64,000 bases of DNA from Mimachlamys varia. Lineage: Eukaryota > Mollusca > Bivalvia > Pectinida > Pectinidae. The translations under genes were made by a program, and so were the position numbers. Positions within the stretch are counted from its first letter, which is position 1. Every line of letters begins with the position of its first letter. The stretch is taken from the NCBI GenBank assembly GCA_947623455.1, contig OX392536.1, forward strand, positions 38,135,465 to 38,199,464. Reading direction: 5' to 3'. The notes under the pieces are model-generated. The model ran no database searches and was not told where the DNA came from. It was given only the letters and a program-made list of their open reading frames with translations. Of this stretch, positions 1 through 13,100 are shown one piece after another.

Positions 1-752
1 GGTAGTTGTTATGTTCTAAAATGTTTTAGGCTTGTATGCATTCACAGTATGTATGTTATGTAAAAATACTACCCACTATAAAAACTTCCTGATAGCATCA
101 AGGGAGACAACCTACCCTAGACACAGTTTTACATCTAGTTTTCAATAAGTACATGTAGCATAAAAAGCTTGTCTGTGAATTTTGATTCAATTTTTGCTTG
201 TGCTTTATATAACTATATGGTATGTAAATAATTTGACTGTGAATACTGAAATTTGTCCGCCAGATATAAAAATAACACACTTTGTAAAAATCGTTTTGTC
301 CATTTTTCCACAAATAAAATATTTTTGAGATAGCTATTGATTTCTTTTTTTATTTTATTGTATGTTTGTAATTTTCAACAACATTCAAAAGAAAAAAAAA
401 TAGAACAAACATTAAATTTTGAGAAAAATCATTTTTTTGGTGTTTTTTACCAAAAATGAAACAAGTCATAGAAATGCTTAGATTTTCACAAAATCATCTC
501 TACCTGGTAGCATAATCAACATATGAAAGTTTTAAGGAAATCTAGCAGTTTATTGCGAAAGAGTCGAGCCTCCTTAATATCATTTATAATTTATTATCAC
601 AGAAAAAATGTGTGAAAGTGTTTATTTTATTGTAATGAAAATACTTGCAGTGAAAACTTTTGCCTTTAACACAATCAGGGTTTGCATTGAAGCCGTCCCT
701 ATATCTGTTTCAATGAATAAAATACAAACTTTCTTTTAGTTAACAAACCTAC

Positions 753-1636
753 CGTGTCAGCATCTCCTCCTACTCCATCAAACAACAGGACGGACAGCAT
801 GAATAGTGCCTGGAAGTCAAAGTCCTTCGCCCTCTCAAAGTATATCCTCGCTTTGTCATAAATAGCCTGCACATAACGAAAGTAAGGACATTAGATCCTA
901 AATCATATATTTTTTTTATGATTTTACCAAGGCCAATCATTTCACTTTCAATACAGCTATACAGTACAGAAAGTCTCATGATCCAACACAACTGGAAGTA
1001 GCAGAGTGGATTATCAGAAGCATAATAAGATGGGACCTGATGCTTATACAATGGTGTTGAGAACAATAAACCAATGACATCTCCCCCCCCCCCCCCCCCC
1101 ACCAAACACACACATTAACCCACATAAATGATTATGCAGAGTCATAATAAACAGATAAAGGTCAAGATATCGCTCTTTAAAAGATCAATTCCATTTATTT
1201 CAATACAAAGCTACCTCATTCAAATATTTCTCAGCGTATCTTATCTTTAATCAATTGGCTATTCCTTGTTTACTAATTCAATGTCAAAATACATTGCATG
1301 ATTGCAGACCAACAGTATTTAATGCATAGATTTTTAAATCATGTGGTGTAATGGAAGTGCTGTAAGATCAATCTGAACAAGATTATACTATCATACACCA
1401 AGGAAATAGTATCATACCGGTACCTGTTCATAATAAAATAATCCCAGTTGGAAGTAAGCTCTTTTGTCACCATTTTTAATTCTATCGAGCAAAATATTTT
1501 CCACTTTTTCCATTAATTCATTTTCTGTTAAGGCACTGAATCCAGGAGTATCCCGCGTCTCCTGTTTTAAGTCATTAAGGATGCTGTTTTCATGTGAGAG
1601 CACATGCTCTGCTTGGATGTCCATTGGCATCTCCAT
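753..1636 (-). CDS. LRP2BP: LRP2-binding protein-like, 5' part only (two coding exons)
   Basis: Seen: two coding exons on the minus strand. Exon 1 is 1636 down to 1424 (213 nt, 71 codons); exon 2 is 866 down to 753 (114 nt, 38 codons). Both have GT-AG borders and phase 0. The ATG at 1636-1634 is preceded in frame by TAA. Residues 52-71 include AYFQLGLFYYEQ, and exon 2 encodes YFERAKDFDFQALFML then LLFDGVGGDADT. These read as the Sel1/TPR-type helical repeats of LRP2BP, where the human protein has AYFLRGQLYFEE and ATYQLGVMYYDG at the same places. Known: LRP2BP is a cytoplasmic repeat protein that binds the tail of the endocytic receptor megalin (LRP2). The rest of the gene (about 240 residues) should lie left of base 1; no further exon was recognised in 1-752. 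It is divergent from ARMH3. Another Sel1-repeat protein is the main alternative. Confidence 0.8.
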
Positions 1637-1867
1637 CTTTATTTAATATCACAGAAGCTATTTGGCAAGATCTGAAATAAAGTACAAAACCAAAAACATA
1701 TAATCACAAGCAACAACTTGCCATCACAAAATATTTTGCTGGCTTTTAACCTATTGGTTTTTGATGACTAAAAATCAAACTAATTTTTTTTTTGAAGAAC
1801 TGCACAATTTTTAGACAATATATACAAACTTTATTTATTTTACAACAAGTATGAAACAAGTTATCCA

Positions 1868-2062
1868 GCTTATATTAATCACTCTTGTTGGCGAGAGTGT
1901 TAGCGCATGAGGGGTCTTATTGTGGGAGGAAACCGGACTACCCGGAGAAAACCCACGTGGTTGGGCAGGTGACCCCATACCTTTTCACGTCCGATCAGGG
2001 AATAGAACCCCAGCCGCTATGGTGAAAGGCAAGTGTGCTATCCACTGCACCACCCGGCCACC
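1868..2062 (-). mobile_element. tRNA-derived SINE with conserved core
   Basis: Read on the minus strand from 2062, the element begins with a tRNA-like head. Its box A is TGGTGCAGTGG and its box B-like segment is GGGTTCTATTCC. A core rich in CCGG and CCCAC follows (about 1920-1965), then a tail ending near 1868 in ATATTAAT context. Head, core and tail fit the tRNA-derived SINEs common in molluscs. The family name was not assigned because no library search is possible. The last 20-odd bases of the tail recur at 6808-6850. Confidence 0.75.
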
Positions 2063-3290
2063 CTATAAACATGCAACAACATTAAACAATGTTAATAGTA
2101 TGTTGTTAAAATGTTATAAGTAAAACTATATTATAATGTGACAAATCTAAATTGAAGCATTTAGCTTATAGGTAAGCCATATGACCATTGATGATACAGT
2201 AATAAATAGTACACGAACAATGACAGTGTATTACCACATTATATCTAACATTAGTAATACTAGCTAGCACACGTTACAGGCTAAAATCAATCATTTGCAC
2301 AATCATGCATTGATATATTTTAACATTGTCATATCATCATACCAATACCATAGAATAAAATCCAACTATTGCATCTAATTCAACTCAATAACAACTCGGC
2401 TGTGTCAAAATATCAACTTAACCGGTAGCATGGCAATTTTCAATTGAGTTTTGACAGCTGAAATAACAAGGCTTTACAATAATGAAAACATGTCATACAA
2501 TATTTTCCAAAATGACAACAAATCGTGTTGAGATTAATACATATAATGCACAAAGAATTCCAAGCACCTTGGGATGTATTCACGTCTTCACCCGTTAGGG
2601 CAACAAAGGAGGCCTACACATCGAAGCAAGGCCACATTCGTTTCCTCATCTCGATCTGCTGCTTGATTAGAGTCTTTTGTGCCATGACGACAAAGGTCAT
2701 GACCTCAAATAGCAGCCACGGAGTGAATATAGTTTAAACAAAAATTATCTTTACATAATGATACAAAGATGTAGAATTGCAACATGTTGATAATCTTTTG
2801 ATTTCTTTCCTTTTTTGTCATTAGAACTATTGAATATTCTTTTTTTTTTCTTTTTCTTTTTGTAAAATTATAAATTCCAAAATGGAAGGGATTATTAATA
2901 TCCGGAAAATAGAATCGGAGAATACCAAAGCGTCAAAAATACAATCATACGAACCCAAAATCGATTAAACTAAAGGCAAAATGCCTTTTTCCCGAGAAAT
3001 GACAGACAGGCCACACGATAAGCTCCTACACCTTCTAGATCTCCCACAACCCCCCCCCTCCCCACACACACATTTTGTTCTCTCTAAATTAGTAATATAG
3101 CCTTTATGACCATTGAGTGTTTTTTTTTATAAAAAAATGATTACCCGTCCGAGTGTAAAATTACTGTAAACACCGTAGTTTATGTCCAAAACTCAGCTGT
3201 AGCATTTGCATGTCCCTGTGCAATTACCCTATCCGGACATTTTGTCCTGGACTTTTCGACTATTGTAAAAACATTTCGTAAGTCCGTAAC

Positions 3291-3300
3291 ACCGGAAGTG
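3291..3300 (+). promoter_or_regulatory. ETS/GABP-type site in the divergent promoter region
   Basis: The sequence ACCGGAAGTG is a full match to the ETS-family (GABPA-like) consensus. It lies about 840 bp upstream of the ARMH3 start codon and about 1.65 kb from that of LRP2BP. Such sites are typical of TATA-less and divergent promoters of housekeeping genes. Use in this organism is inferred. Confidence 0.4.
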
Positions 3301-4125
3301 AAAGTTGCAGAGGATGACACGAACCGATGACTGATGGTACGTTTTGTCATAATGTAGACAAGCCACTAAGCCAAATATGTTGCTTGTTTACTGCAGATAT
3401 AGTTATTTAAATATTGATTAAAGGATATGCACAAAAACATTTTTTACGATGATTTACTAGTGCAGGGCGGGTAGCCCGTGTATCATCCGGCCCTGTAAAA
3501 AAATGTATCTGTCTCTATCAATCTCTGTCAAAATCACAGGCATTTGTTTCAATCAATAACCCTTGTTCTGTCTTGCCAGGATATATTACGAAGTCGACCG
3601 TGGACAAGACAGAGGAGAGATTATTGATTGGAACAAATGACTGTCTGTTGTCATAGTGTCAAAGTCTTAGGACCAGAGTCTATATCTATCTGCATATGCA
3701 TGTACATCTACACTGTTCTGTCATTTGGTTGACCATTATAATAATAATATTTATTCAGGTCAAAGGCAACAATTAAATACATATAGAGTGGTATAAATGT
3801 AAGTTTATGTCCCCGTAATCATCATTCTTGATGAGCAATCGAAGAAGAAGAGTTGTCACTTGTCAGGGCCAGATGAAACTCGGGCTAGGCGTGAATTAGT
3901 ACTTCTTAATTATTCAAACAGTTTGTGAAACCAAAGTAACTTGGGGTAGCAATATATTCATAAAAAATTAAAGTAACAAAACAATACAAACTTGTAAAAA
4001 TATATGTCTTCTTGGTTTTTATTTTCATGATCTGGGTCTCCAAATTGGCATGAGGTTTGTATAATTGTTGGTATAACAAATTGTTTAGTTTGCAGTTGCA
4101 AATTGCCATTACCCCTGACCGTTAC

Positions 4126-4134
4126 ATGAGGTAA
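4126..4134 (+). other. Minimal upstream ORF (ATG AGG TAA) before ARMH3
   Basis: A two-codon reading frame, ATG AGG TAA, ends five bases before the ARMH3 ATG at 4140. If it is in the mRNA, ribosomes would meet it first and could reinitiate only poorly over so short a gap. The main ATG has G at -3, so leaky scanning could still reach it. Whether the transcript starts upstream of 4126 is unknown. Confidence 0.4.
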
Positions 4135-4139
4135 ACGTC

Positions 4140-7100
4140 ATGAGCCAGGTGGAAGTTGGGGCAGAAAAGAAGCCCCACGCTATACTACTGAGGAAGAGCT
4201 CCTCAAACAAAATGGCTCTAAAGGAAAAAGTTGTCCAGATTTACGAGGTGTTCTTTCAGGTAAAATAATGCAATATGGAAGGAATCAAGAAACTAGAATA
4301 CTTATTTATCAATAAATTGCCAACATGTAGGATATTTTCTAAACCTATCTTCATTTAATTACATATAGCTTATAGTTACATTGTATACCAAACAGCTGTA
4401 GACTGTTGTAAGTCCCCAAAAGAACATAGGTACAGTCTATAATGTGTGTTTGAAAGATCTAAACAAGTAATATTGGACAACTGAATGAGTGGTTTTATCT
4501 TTGATTATCACTTAAGATACACAGTGACAGATAAGCATTTGATTTTGCATAATAATGATAATTGTAATTTAGTGTTAAACATGCATGTCCCAGTGTTTAA
4601 TGCACTGTAGTGATATAAAATATCAGGCTCAATATGTACATCTAACTTAATATGATATTTGATAATGTAAGTCATCCTCCATATTTGCCATTTGCATTTT
4701 ATTTTAGGGAGAGGACCCATCAGCTGGCAACACTAACTTCTGGGATGAGTTTTTTCTTCTGAAGGTTTGTATACCTTAATATAATACCTTTCAATTCTTC
4801 TTTTGAATTGCTGAACAACTGAAAAAAAGTATGATCATTAAATTCGAAAGTTACAGATAAAAAATCACCATGATGCATGGATGATCTGGATGGGCCTCGG
4901 TGGCCAAGTGGTTAAGGTAATAAGGTGTCTGACATTCCGCTACCATGAGCCCTCCATCTCTGGCACAGGTACTTGACACACTATTATGATGTGTTTATAG
5001 TAGGTAATAAATTATATACATTTTTTTTTTTTAATTTATTTTTTATTCATTTAAAATAATATTACAAGACATACATAAATACATACACAAAAACATACAT
5101 GCAGGTTGTTACAACATATCATTAATACATTAAGATGATATTTGATTAATTTTTTTTTTAATGAGGTCATGAATCATGGTGGTAAATTATATATAAATTT
5201 GAAATTAACATACACTTAAATGCCTAAAAATGACAAAACAGAAACAGAACAAAAAGACAAAAAAAACAAAAAAAAACAACAACAACAAGGACTTGTACAT
5301 AAACACAAAGACGTAGACATGAGACGAATAATGTCGACACTGGTCAGTTACCTTTCTATAATTGATATAGTAATGTAATTGATTTAAACAAATATTGTTA
5401 ATGATCACCTACTCCACTGACTTCTGAAACAATCAATAATGACGGAAATTAAAGTTTATGGAATAAATTTTATACATCATATTGGTGTGTCAAGTACCTG
5501 TCCCAGAGATGGAGGGCTCATGGTAGCAGAATGTCAGACACCTGTGATTTCTGGGTTGCGGGTCCCAGGCCTAAGTAGGACAGTTGCCAGATACTGGCTG
5601 TAGGTTGGTGGTATTTTCCTTGTACCTCCTGCTCCACTCCACCACTAAAACCTCCCATGTCCTCCTTAAACGACCACAGCTGTTAATAGGACATAAAACA
5701 GAAACAATTCAAACCAAACAAGTAAATCGTAATGTTGGACTATTTGGCCCTCCATTTACCATGAACTTTTAAGGTACATGTAGTATACTTCTGCAATCAT
5801 CCTCGATATCCAAGGTTTATTATCACCTACACTCTACACTGAACATAACACCTCATATCAAGGATATGTTTATTTAGTGAAATATATTAAATTCAGTGAT
5901 ATTAAAATGAAGAATTATAATTTAATTTGGCTTAATATTTTACAGGTGAACATAGGCTACATAGAAAATGAGTTTGAGAAGATGACTGGAGAAGCTTTGC
6001 TTGTATTAAAGGTATGAAAACGAAATTCATTTTAACTGTATAAAAATAAAATAAAAAGCAGTAGAGTAAGCTATACAAAATATGTCTAATTATATGAAGT
6101 ATATTAAAACGTACGTAAAAAAAAATGAATGTGTTTAAGAAACACATATGCATTTGTTATTTGCAATTGAAGATAGCAGGTATGATTTTGTATCATTTTC
6201 TTTTCAGGATAACTTAAATATGTTGTTTTATCGGGCAGTGGAAACATTGAAGGAAGACAATCCTATAAGGGTTGTTAATGCTTTATATGTAAGTATATTC
6301 CAACCAGACAGTATTTTCTATATTCTAGGTAGTGGGGGGGCTACTCTGGGATTGAGATTGTTATTAAATGTAAAATAGTTATAGACGGACATATAAAATA
6401 CATAACTTTATGCAAAAATCAGTACCCAGTCTGAACTTGGTAAGAATTAGATAATCTGAATCTATACAATCTTGTCATAAAATAATGCAAATTTACCAGG
6501 ATAATTTTGTTTAAAAAAGTTGAGATTACCAACAAGTCACATCAGTTTTAAAATTCAAGATTGGTAAGATTTTGGAGAACGGTTGGGTATGAAAGTCACA
6601 GATTCAACATGTGTTCGTGTGTATTAGCCGCTGTATAGAGAGATTAGACAGTTATAGACTTTGTATTACCGCTTGCATGTAGTTCTTGTTTCCAGATTGC
6701 GTTTGACAGATGATGTTTTTTCGTATAAAATGTATCACATATTACTAGAAATAGATGTGTATAAACTTTGATATTGTTTTCATCAGTATGAAATAATGCT
6801 TCCCATCTCATATTAATCACTCTTGTTGGAGGATTATCAACACATGATTTTTGATTTGTGGCGGTTAGTTTGCATCAAAGATAACTTCTTTATTTGTTCA
6901 TGTGTTTCAGACGCTTAGTGCTTTGATTACTGGAATCTTTAAGAAAAACCTCGGAGACTTTGGGTTTGATGTGATCAACCTGCTTATTGGGTTTGATTCT
7001 GCCGAAAGTGTGATGCAGGTAAGTGGTCAGGTGTCAGTAATTTCATAGTCACTTCTATGTTTATGCTTAAATTTTGTTTGTTAACCCATTCACCCCTGAA

Positions 7101-10100
7101 GACACGTTAGAGCTCTTTCAATTCAAAGGTTGGAATTGTTCATTTTAAAATTTAAGGGGAGAATGAATGACTAAATCCTGGTGGCTTCTTTTTTTTCACC
7201 AGCTTCTTTGGTATACGTCTATTCAATACTGTATCAAACGTTTGTCACTTTTTTTTTATTTATTAATCCGTTCAGATTATGTTGACTTTCCCAATGTCTT
7301 ATTTAAATGTAAAACTCCATCACCTGTTAGTGTATAGATAATACTGTGTATTTGTAGTGTATATATAATATTGTGTATTTGTAGTGTATATATAATATTG
7401 TGTATTTGTAGTGTATATATAATATTGTGTATTTGTAATGTCTATATAATATTGTGTATTTGTAGTGTATATATAATATTGTGTATTTGTAGTGTATATA
7501 TAATATTGTGTATTTGTAGTGTATATATAATATTGTGTATTTGTAGTGTATATATAATAATGTGTATTTGTAGTGTATATATAATATTGTGTATTTGTAG
7601 TGTATATATAATATTGTGTATTTGTAGTGTATACATAATATTGTTTATTTGTAGTGTATATATAATATTGTGTATTTGTAGTGTATATATAATATTGTGT
7701 ATTTGTAGTGTATATATAATATTGTGTATTTGTAGTGTATATATAATATTGTGTATTTGTAGTGTATATATAATATTGTGTATTTGTAGTGTATATATAA
7801 TATTGTGTATTTGTAGTGTATATATAATATTGTGTATTTGTTGTATATATATAATATTGTGTATTTGTAGTGTATATATAATATTGTGTATTTGTAGTGT
7901 ATATATAATATTGTGTATTTGTACAGTCCCTTGTGGAGAGTTTGAATGCTGTCCTTACTGGAGAACACTCCATCACATTGAAGCAGCAGGTCCTGAAGTT
8001 TCTCCAAGTCCTAGCTACAGTAAGTGTTCTCTACAGTTTTAAAAGTGAAATCATTTGATCAGTTTACATACATCACTAGTTACATGGTTTGTTACGAATG
8101 AGGCATTCCAGGCAAACAAAAAAGCACGCAATATTGTCTTGCTGGTTAATTTGAGAGTGGTTTATGAAATGGGAAAGTGATTTTAAATTATGATGATGAC
8201 ATTGATAATGGTGTTGCTGATGTAAAAATATTGCAATATTGTGTAACATTTTACTGCAAACAGTGGTCTATGAAATAGAAAAGTGATTTTAGATAATTTG
8301 TGCCAGGTGACATAATGAAAAGATTACAGTTGGGTATCTTGATTGGCATGTTGTATATTACAGGCTGCTGACAATGTGAGTCAGAATACACTCCTCGAGT
8401 ACATCCTTATCAACAGTGTGTTTGAGTCCCTGCTACAAATCCTCAGCAATTCCATCTCCAGACAAATCCTCGGCCGAGACGCGGTGCTCTTACTCACCCT
8501 GCTGGTGCAGTACAGAAAGTATGAAGTGAGTGGAGTACATATCAGTAACAGTGATGTTGTGTATAATATTCATCTATAGGACATTATGTATTTTATATTT
8601 CATAACATATTCCATCACTGTTTGGTCGCATTAGATTCAATGTGAAAGGAGATCATTTTAAACCCCTACCAGAACATTAGAGTCTATATAGGATATTTGG
8701 TCTCAGAGAGTCTGACTTGCAGTTTCACTTTCACCTGAAAAGATAGCTTTGAATTTTCTGTTTTCCAGTTGGCAGGTATATATGTATTAGGTATTTGTAA
8801 TGTACTTTATTTTTTAGAAATAGTTATTGCCTTGTGATGTTCTTAAAGACAACATTTCGCCTACTATATGGAGTTTTGCATCATTTAATGTTAAGCAGAC
8901 TGGTTGGATTGTTAATTTTGTAAAATGTTTGCAATTTTTCCATTTGGGTCTTATTGTCAAACTTGTTTTCAGTCGGCCAACCAGTATATTGTAAAGCTGT
9001 CCATTGTAGATGACGAGTTGGCCCTCACGGTGAGTACACATGCACTGAAATGTAAATTTTGGTCAAGTCTTGAGTGGTACAGGCTTCTTCACAAGAGAGT
9101 CTGACTTTATCAGATTGATGTTATAATTGTTAAAACTGCGTACAATATGGTTTTTAAAGTCCAAAGTAATTTTGGCTAAATTTGATTGACTTGATTCTTA
9201 TGCCTTCCTGTCTAATGCAGCAAGTCAAACTTTTTCTATGAACAAAACTATTGTAAGTATGTGTTGCTGGCGTTTCGTGTTGGAAACTTGACTAAAGGGA
9301 AAACTACAGTGGGTGATTCTTTATTTTCAGGGCTATGCACAAGTTGTCCACAGTGCCTTGTCAGACTTTAACAAGTAAGTACTTATTGCAAGATACCTTG
9401 CTTAAAATCACTAACCAGGTAATATTGTTCATGTATATACGACAATTGTCATGCATTTTATATATAAAAATACCTTTGAAATATACACTTTCATTTGTGA
9501 ATGAACTAAGTATAAGAATTACTAGTTCAGGTGAGCCGGAAAAAATAATGTAACTTTATTCACAATTTAAACTCTCTTTGTTGTGAATTAACTTCTGATC
9601 TACAGTAGATATCGGTATTAACAGTTTACTGATCTACAGTAGATATCGGTATTAACAGTTTACTGATCTACAGTAGATATCGGTATTAACAGTTTACTGA
9701 TCTACAGTAGATATCAGTATTAACAGTTTACTGATCTACAGTAGATATCGGTATTAACAGTTTACTGATCTACAGTAGATATCAGTATTAACAGTTTACT
9801 GATCTACAGTAGATATCAGTATTAACAGTTTACTGATCTACAGTAGATATCGGTATTAACAGTTTACTGATCTACAGTAGATATCAGTATTAACAGTTTA
9901 CTGATCTACAGTAGGTATCGGTATTAACAGTTTACTGATCTACAGCAGGTATCGGTATTAACAGTTTACTGATCTACAGTAGATATCAGTATTAACAGTT
10001 TACTGATCTACAGTAGATATCAGTATTAACAGTTTACTGATCTACAGTAGATATCAGTATTAACAGTTTACTGATCTACAGTAGGTATCAGTATTAACAG

Positions 10101-13100
10101 TTAACTGATCTACAGTAGATATCAGTATTAACAGTTAACTGATCTACAGTAGGTATCAGTATTAACAGTTTACTGATCTACAGTAGATATCGGTATTAAC
10201 AGTTTACTGATCTACAGTAGGTATCAGTATTAACAGTTTACTGATCTACAGTAGATATCAGTATTAACAGTTTACTGATCTACAGTAGATATCGGTATTA
10301 ACAGTTTACTGATCTACAGTAGGTATCGGTATTAACAGTTTACTGATCTACAGTAGGTATCAGTATTAACAGTTAACTGATCTACAGTAGATATCAGTAT
10401 TAACAGTTAACTGATCTACAGTAGGTATCAGTATTAACAGTTTACTGATCTACAGTAGGTATCAGTATTAACAGTTTACTGATCTACAGTAGGTATCAGT
10501 ATTAACAGTTTACTGATCTACAGTAGATATCAGTATTAACAGTTTACTGATCTACAGTAGGTATCAGTATTAACAGTTTACTGATCTACAGTAGATATCA
10601 GTATTAACAGTTTACTGATCTACAGTAGATATCAGTATTAACAGTTTACTGATCTACAGTAGATATCGGTATTAACAGTTTACTGATCTACAGTAGATAT
10701 CAGTATTAACAGTTTACTGATCTACAGTAGGTATCAGTATTAACAGTTTACTGATATACAGTAGATATCAGTATTAACAGTTTACTGATCTACAGTAGAT
10801 ATCAGTATTAACAGTTTACTGATCTACAGCAGGTATCGGTATTAACAGTTTACTGATCTACAGTAGATATCAGTATTAACAGTTTACTGATCTACAGTAG
10901 ATATCAGTATTAACAGTTTACTATGTATATTTGTCTCGGTGCGGTTGTGGTAATGTCACTATGTGCTTGTTCTTCTTCAGCAAGTTTAGGAACAGAAATA
11001 CAGAACAACAGAATGGCTGGTTTTCGGCTCTTGCTTCAATGGTGGGTACAGAAATTAACAGTTTTTAATATATTTAAGCATGTCAATATGCTAGCTATAA
11101 AATCACAAAATTGAGATTAATATATTAAATGATGTGTTCTTGAGCAATAAAGCTTTACTGTTTTGTTTTTCAGTTAAGTGTTTTTAGGTTGAGTTGTATG
11201 GTTTTATGTGGTGTGAGTTTTAAGTGTTAATGTCACAAAGAAAGGCTAATAAGAAAAAAGAATATTGAAAGCATGCATCTTGCTGCAGCAATCCAGCTGA
11301 ATTAGTACCAAGCAAGCAATTTATTGTCAATTATGCTCATGTAGGCATTGATGTCCAAACATGGTTGGTGATAACCTAGAGTCAGAGAGGTAACATGTCG
11401 TGCGTAACAATGGAGGTGACATGTCTCAGACAGACGCCTGAGATACCTTTCATCATGCTAAATGAACCATCATTAGAGAAGGTCATCACCAAAGTTCCTT
11501 GGTTAAGAACCTGGCTATATTTAAAGTTTTAAGTTGGAAATCAAGGCTGTAGTAATTTACAATATTTTCTTGAACAACACTTATATTTATAAGAAATACA
11601 TGTTTTTATTTTTAGATTTTGTTTTATCATAATGTTTGTATCAGTCTTCAGATTGTTGTTTAGCAGTAAATAACTTTGAATAGAAAAATAAATAAATGTA
11701 GGGTGTTTTTATCAGACAAAAATAAAATTAACAAGGGAGGTAACTCTTATAGCAGGTTAACTTATTTCAGGACTAGACCATATACAATTACATCCATATA
11801 TTGTAAACAGATTTCAATATACATAATAATAGTTTAATATGAATACTGATAGACTTTTCTTTGTTTATTATATGGTTATAATAATTCAAATGTTGATTTA
11901 ATGAAATTGCTGTTTTGTTTTCTGTTCGTAAAATTTGTCCATTCATCACACTTTATATATAGTTTGTCATCAATTCTTCAGGTCCTTTGTCCAAACATCT
12001 AACGCACTAATTTCCTTTACTTAGCATAGATGCACAAGATTGCAGAAGGTATCATCTATGATCAAACCTCAAGGTCACATTCTAAAAATAGATTTCATTT
12101 TCTAAACAATAATGGGAAACCTTGATTAAGCACATTACACTGGTTGCTTTTGGAATGTAAATGTAAGAGATTGTGTGGAGTTGACAAGGTTAAAGGTCAA
12201 TGTCACTGTTACAAAGAATATATTTCATATTATTTAAAAAGTGATAATATTTCAAGTAGATATTGATGAGGCATCTGTTTAAGGTTCATAGGTTTAAGAC
12301 TGAGGTGATTATGTGATAGAGGACGCTATTGTTGGGGGCACTAATTACTATTTAACAATTAAATCCTAACCGAGTAATATAAAGATTTACTCAATGTTAG
12401 ACTTTATGTCATTTATTTTTTGTAGGTTGGAAACATGTTTGTTGCAGATGAAAAACAGATATCAGGAGTTAGGTATGTCAGTTTTTGTGACTTTAACTAT
12501 AAAAAAATTCATTGTACAGTATATGGAATGTAAAAAGATCGGGCAAAATGAAATAAATGTTTGTCTACATTTCTTTTAAATCAGATTCCTTGCATAAAAA
12601 GTATACCCGACAGTAGAACTATGCAGCAAGGTTAATATACAGTCGAACTCTTGAACATTTACAACTCCCTCAAACATCAAAAGCCCTGTTTAAAGTATTC
12701 TAAGCAAATCTTCACTCTAAGCATTCAACTCTCTTAGCTCAAATTCTTGGATTCCTAGAAATTTCCACATGGAGTTGTAAGTTGTGCATTACCCAACAAT
12801 TCCCTTTGGATGCTATAATGTGAAGGATTTTGTGCTGTATTATCTACATAGCTGATTTTATTTGTTATAGAGCTGACGATGCTGTCCTTCTGTCCTTATA
12901 TGAGGCCATCCATCTCAACAGAAACTTCATCACAGCTCTAACACATGTATGTACATAAACTTCATCACAGCTCTTACACATGTATGTACATAAACTTCAT
13001 CACAGCTCTTACACATGTATGTACATAAACTTCATCACAGCTCTTACACATGTATGTACATAAACTTCATCACAGCTCTAACACATGTATGTACATAAAC

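Larger units (their letters stand above)
1637..4139. promoter_or_regulatory. Divergent intergenic region, LRP2BP / ARMH3
   Basis: This 2.5 kb separates the two divergent start codons and should hold both promoters and any 5' untranslated exons. It contains a SINE (1868-2062), T- and C-rich runs (about 2838-2860, 3050-3060) and an ETS-type site at 3291-3300. No TATA box is convincingly placed. A 24-codon minus-strand reading frame at 2685-2614 (starting MAQKTLIKQQ) sits in less AT-rich sequence and might be part of an untranslated LRP2BP exon, but nothing supports translation. No other gene was seen. Confidence 0.5.

Noticed and set aside
7320..8042. Open frames of 218 and 223 codons on both strands
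   Set aside because: They are translations of the 27 bp minisatellite; the only real coding part is ARMH3 exon 6 in a different frame (7927-8019).
9590..10921. CRISPR-like array of 34 bp repeats
   Set aside because: Units are directly tandem with no unique spacers, in an intron of an animal gene.
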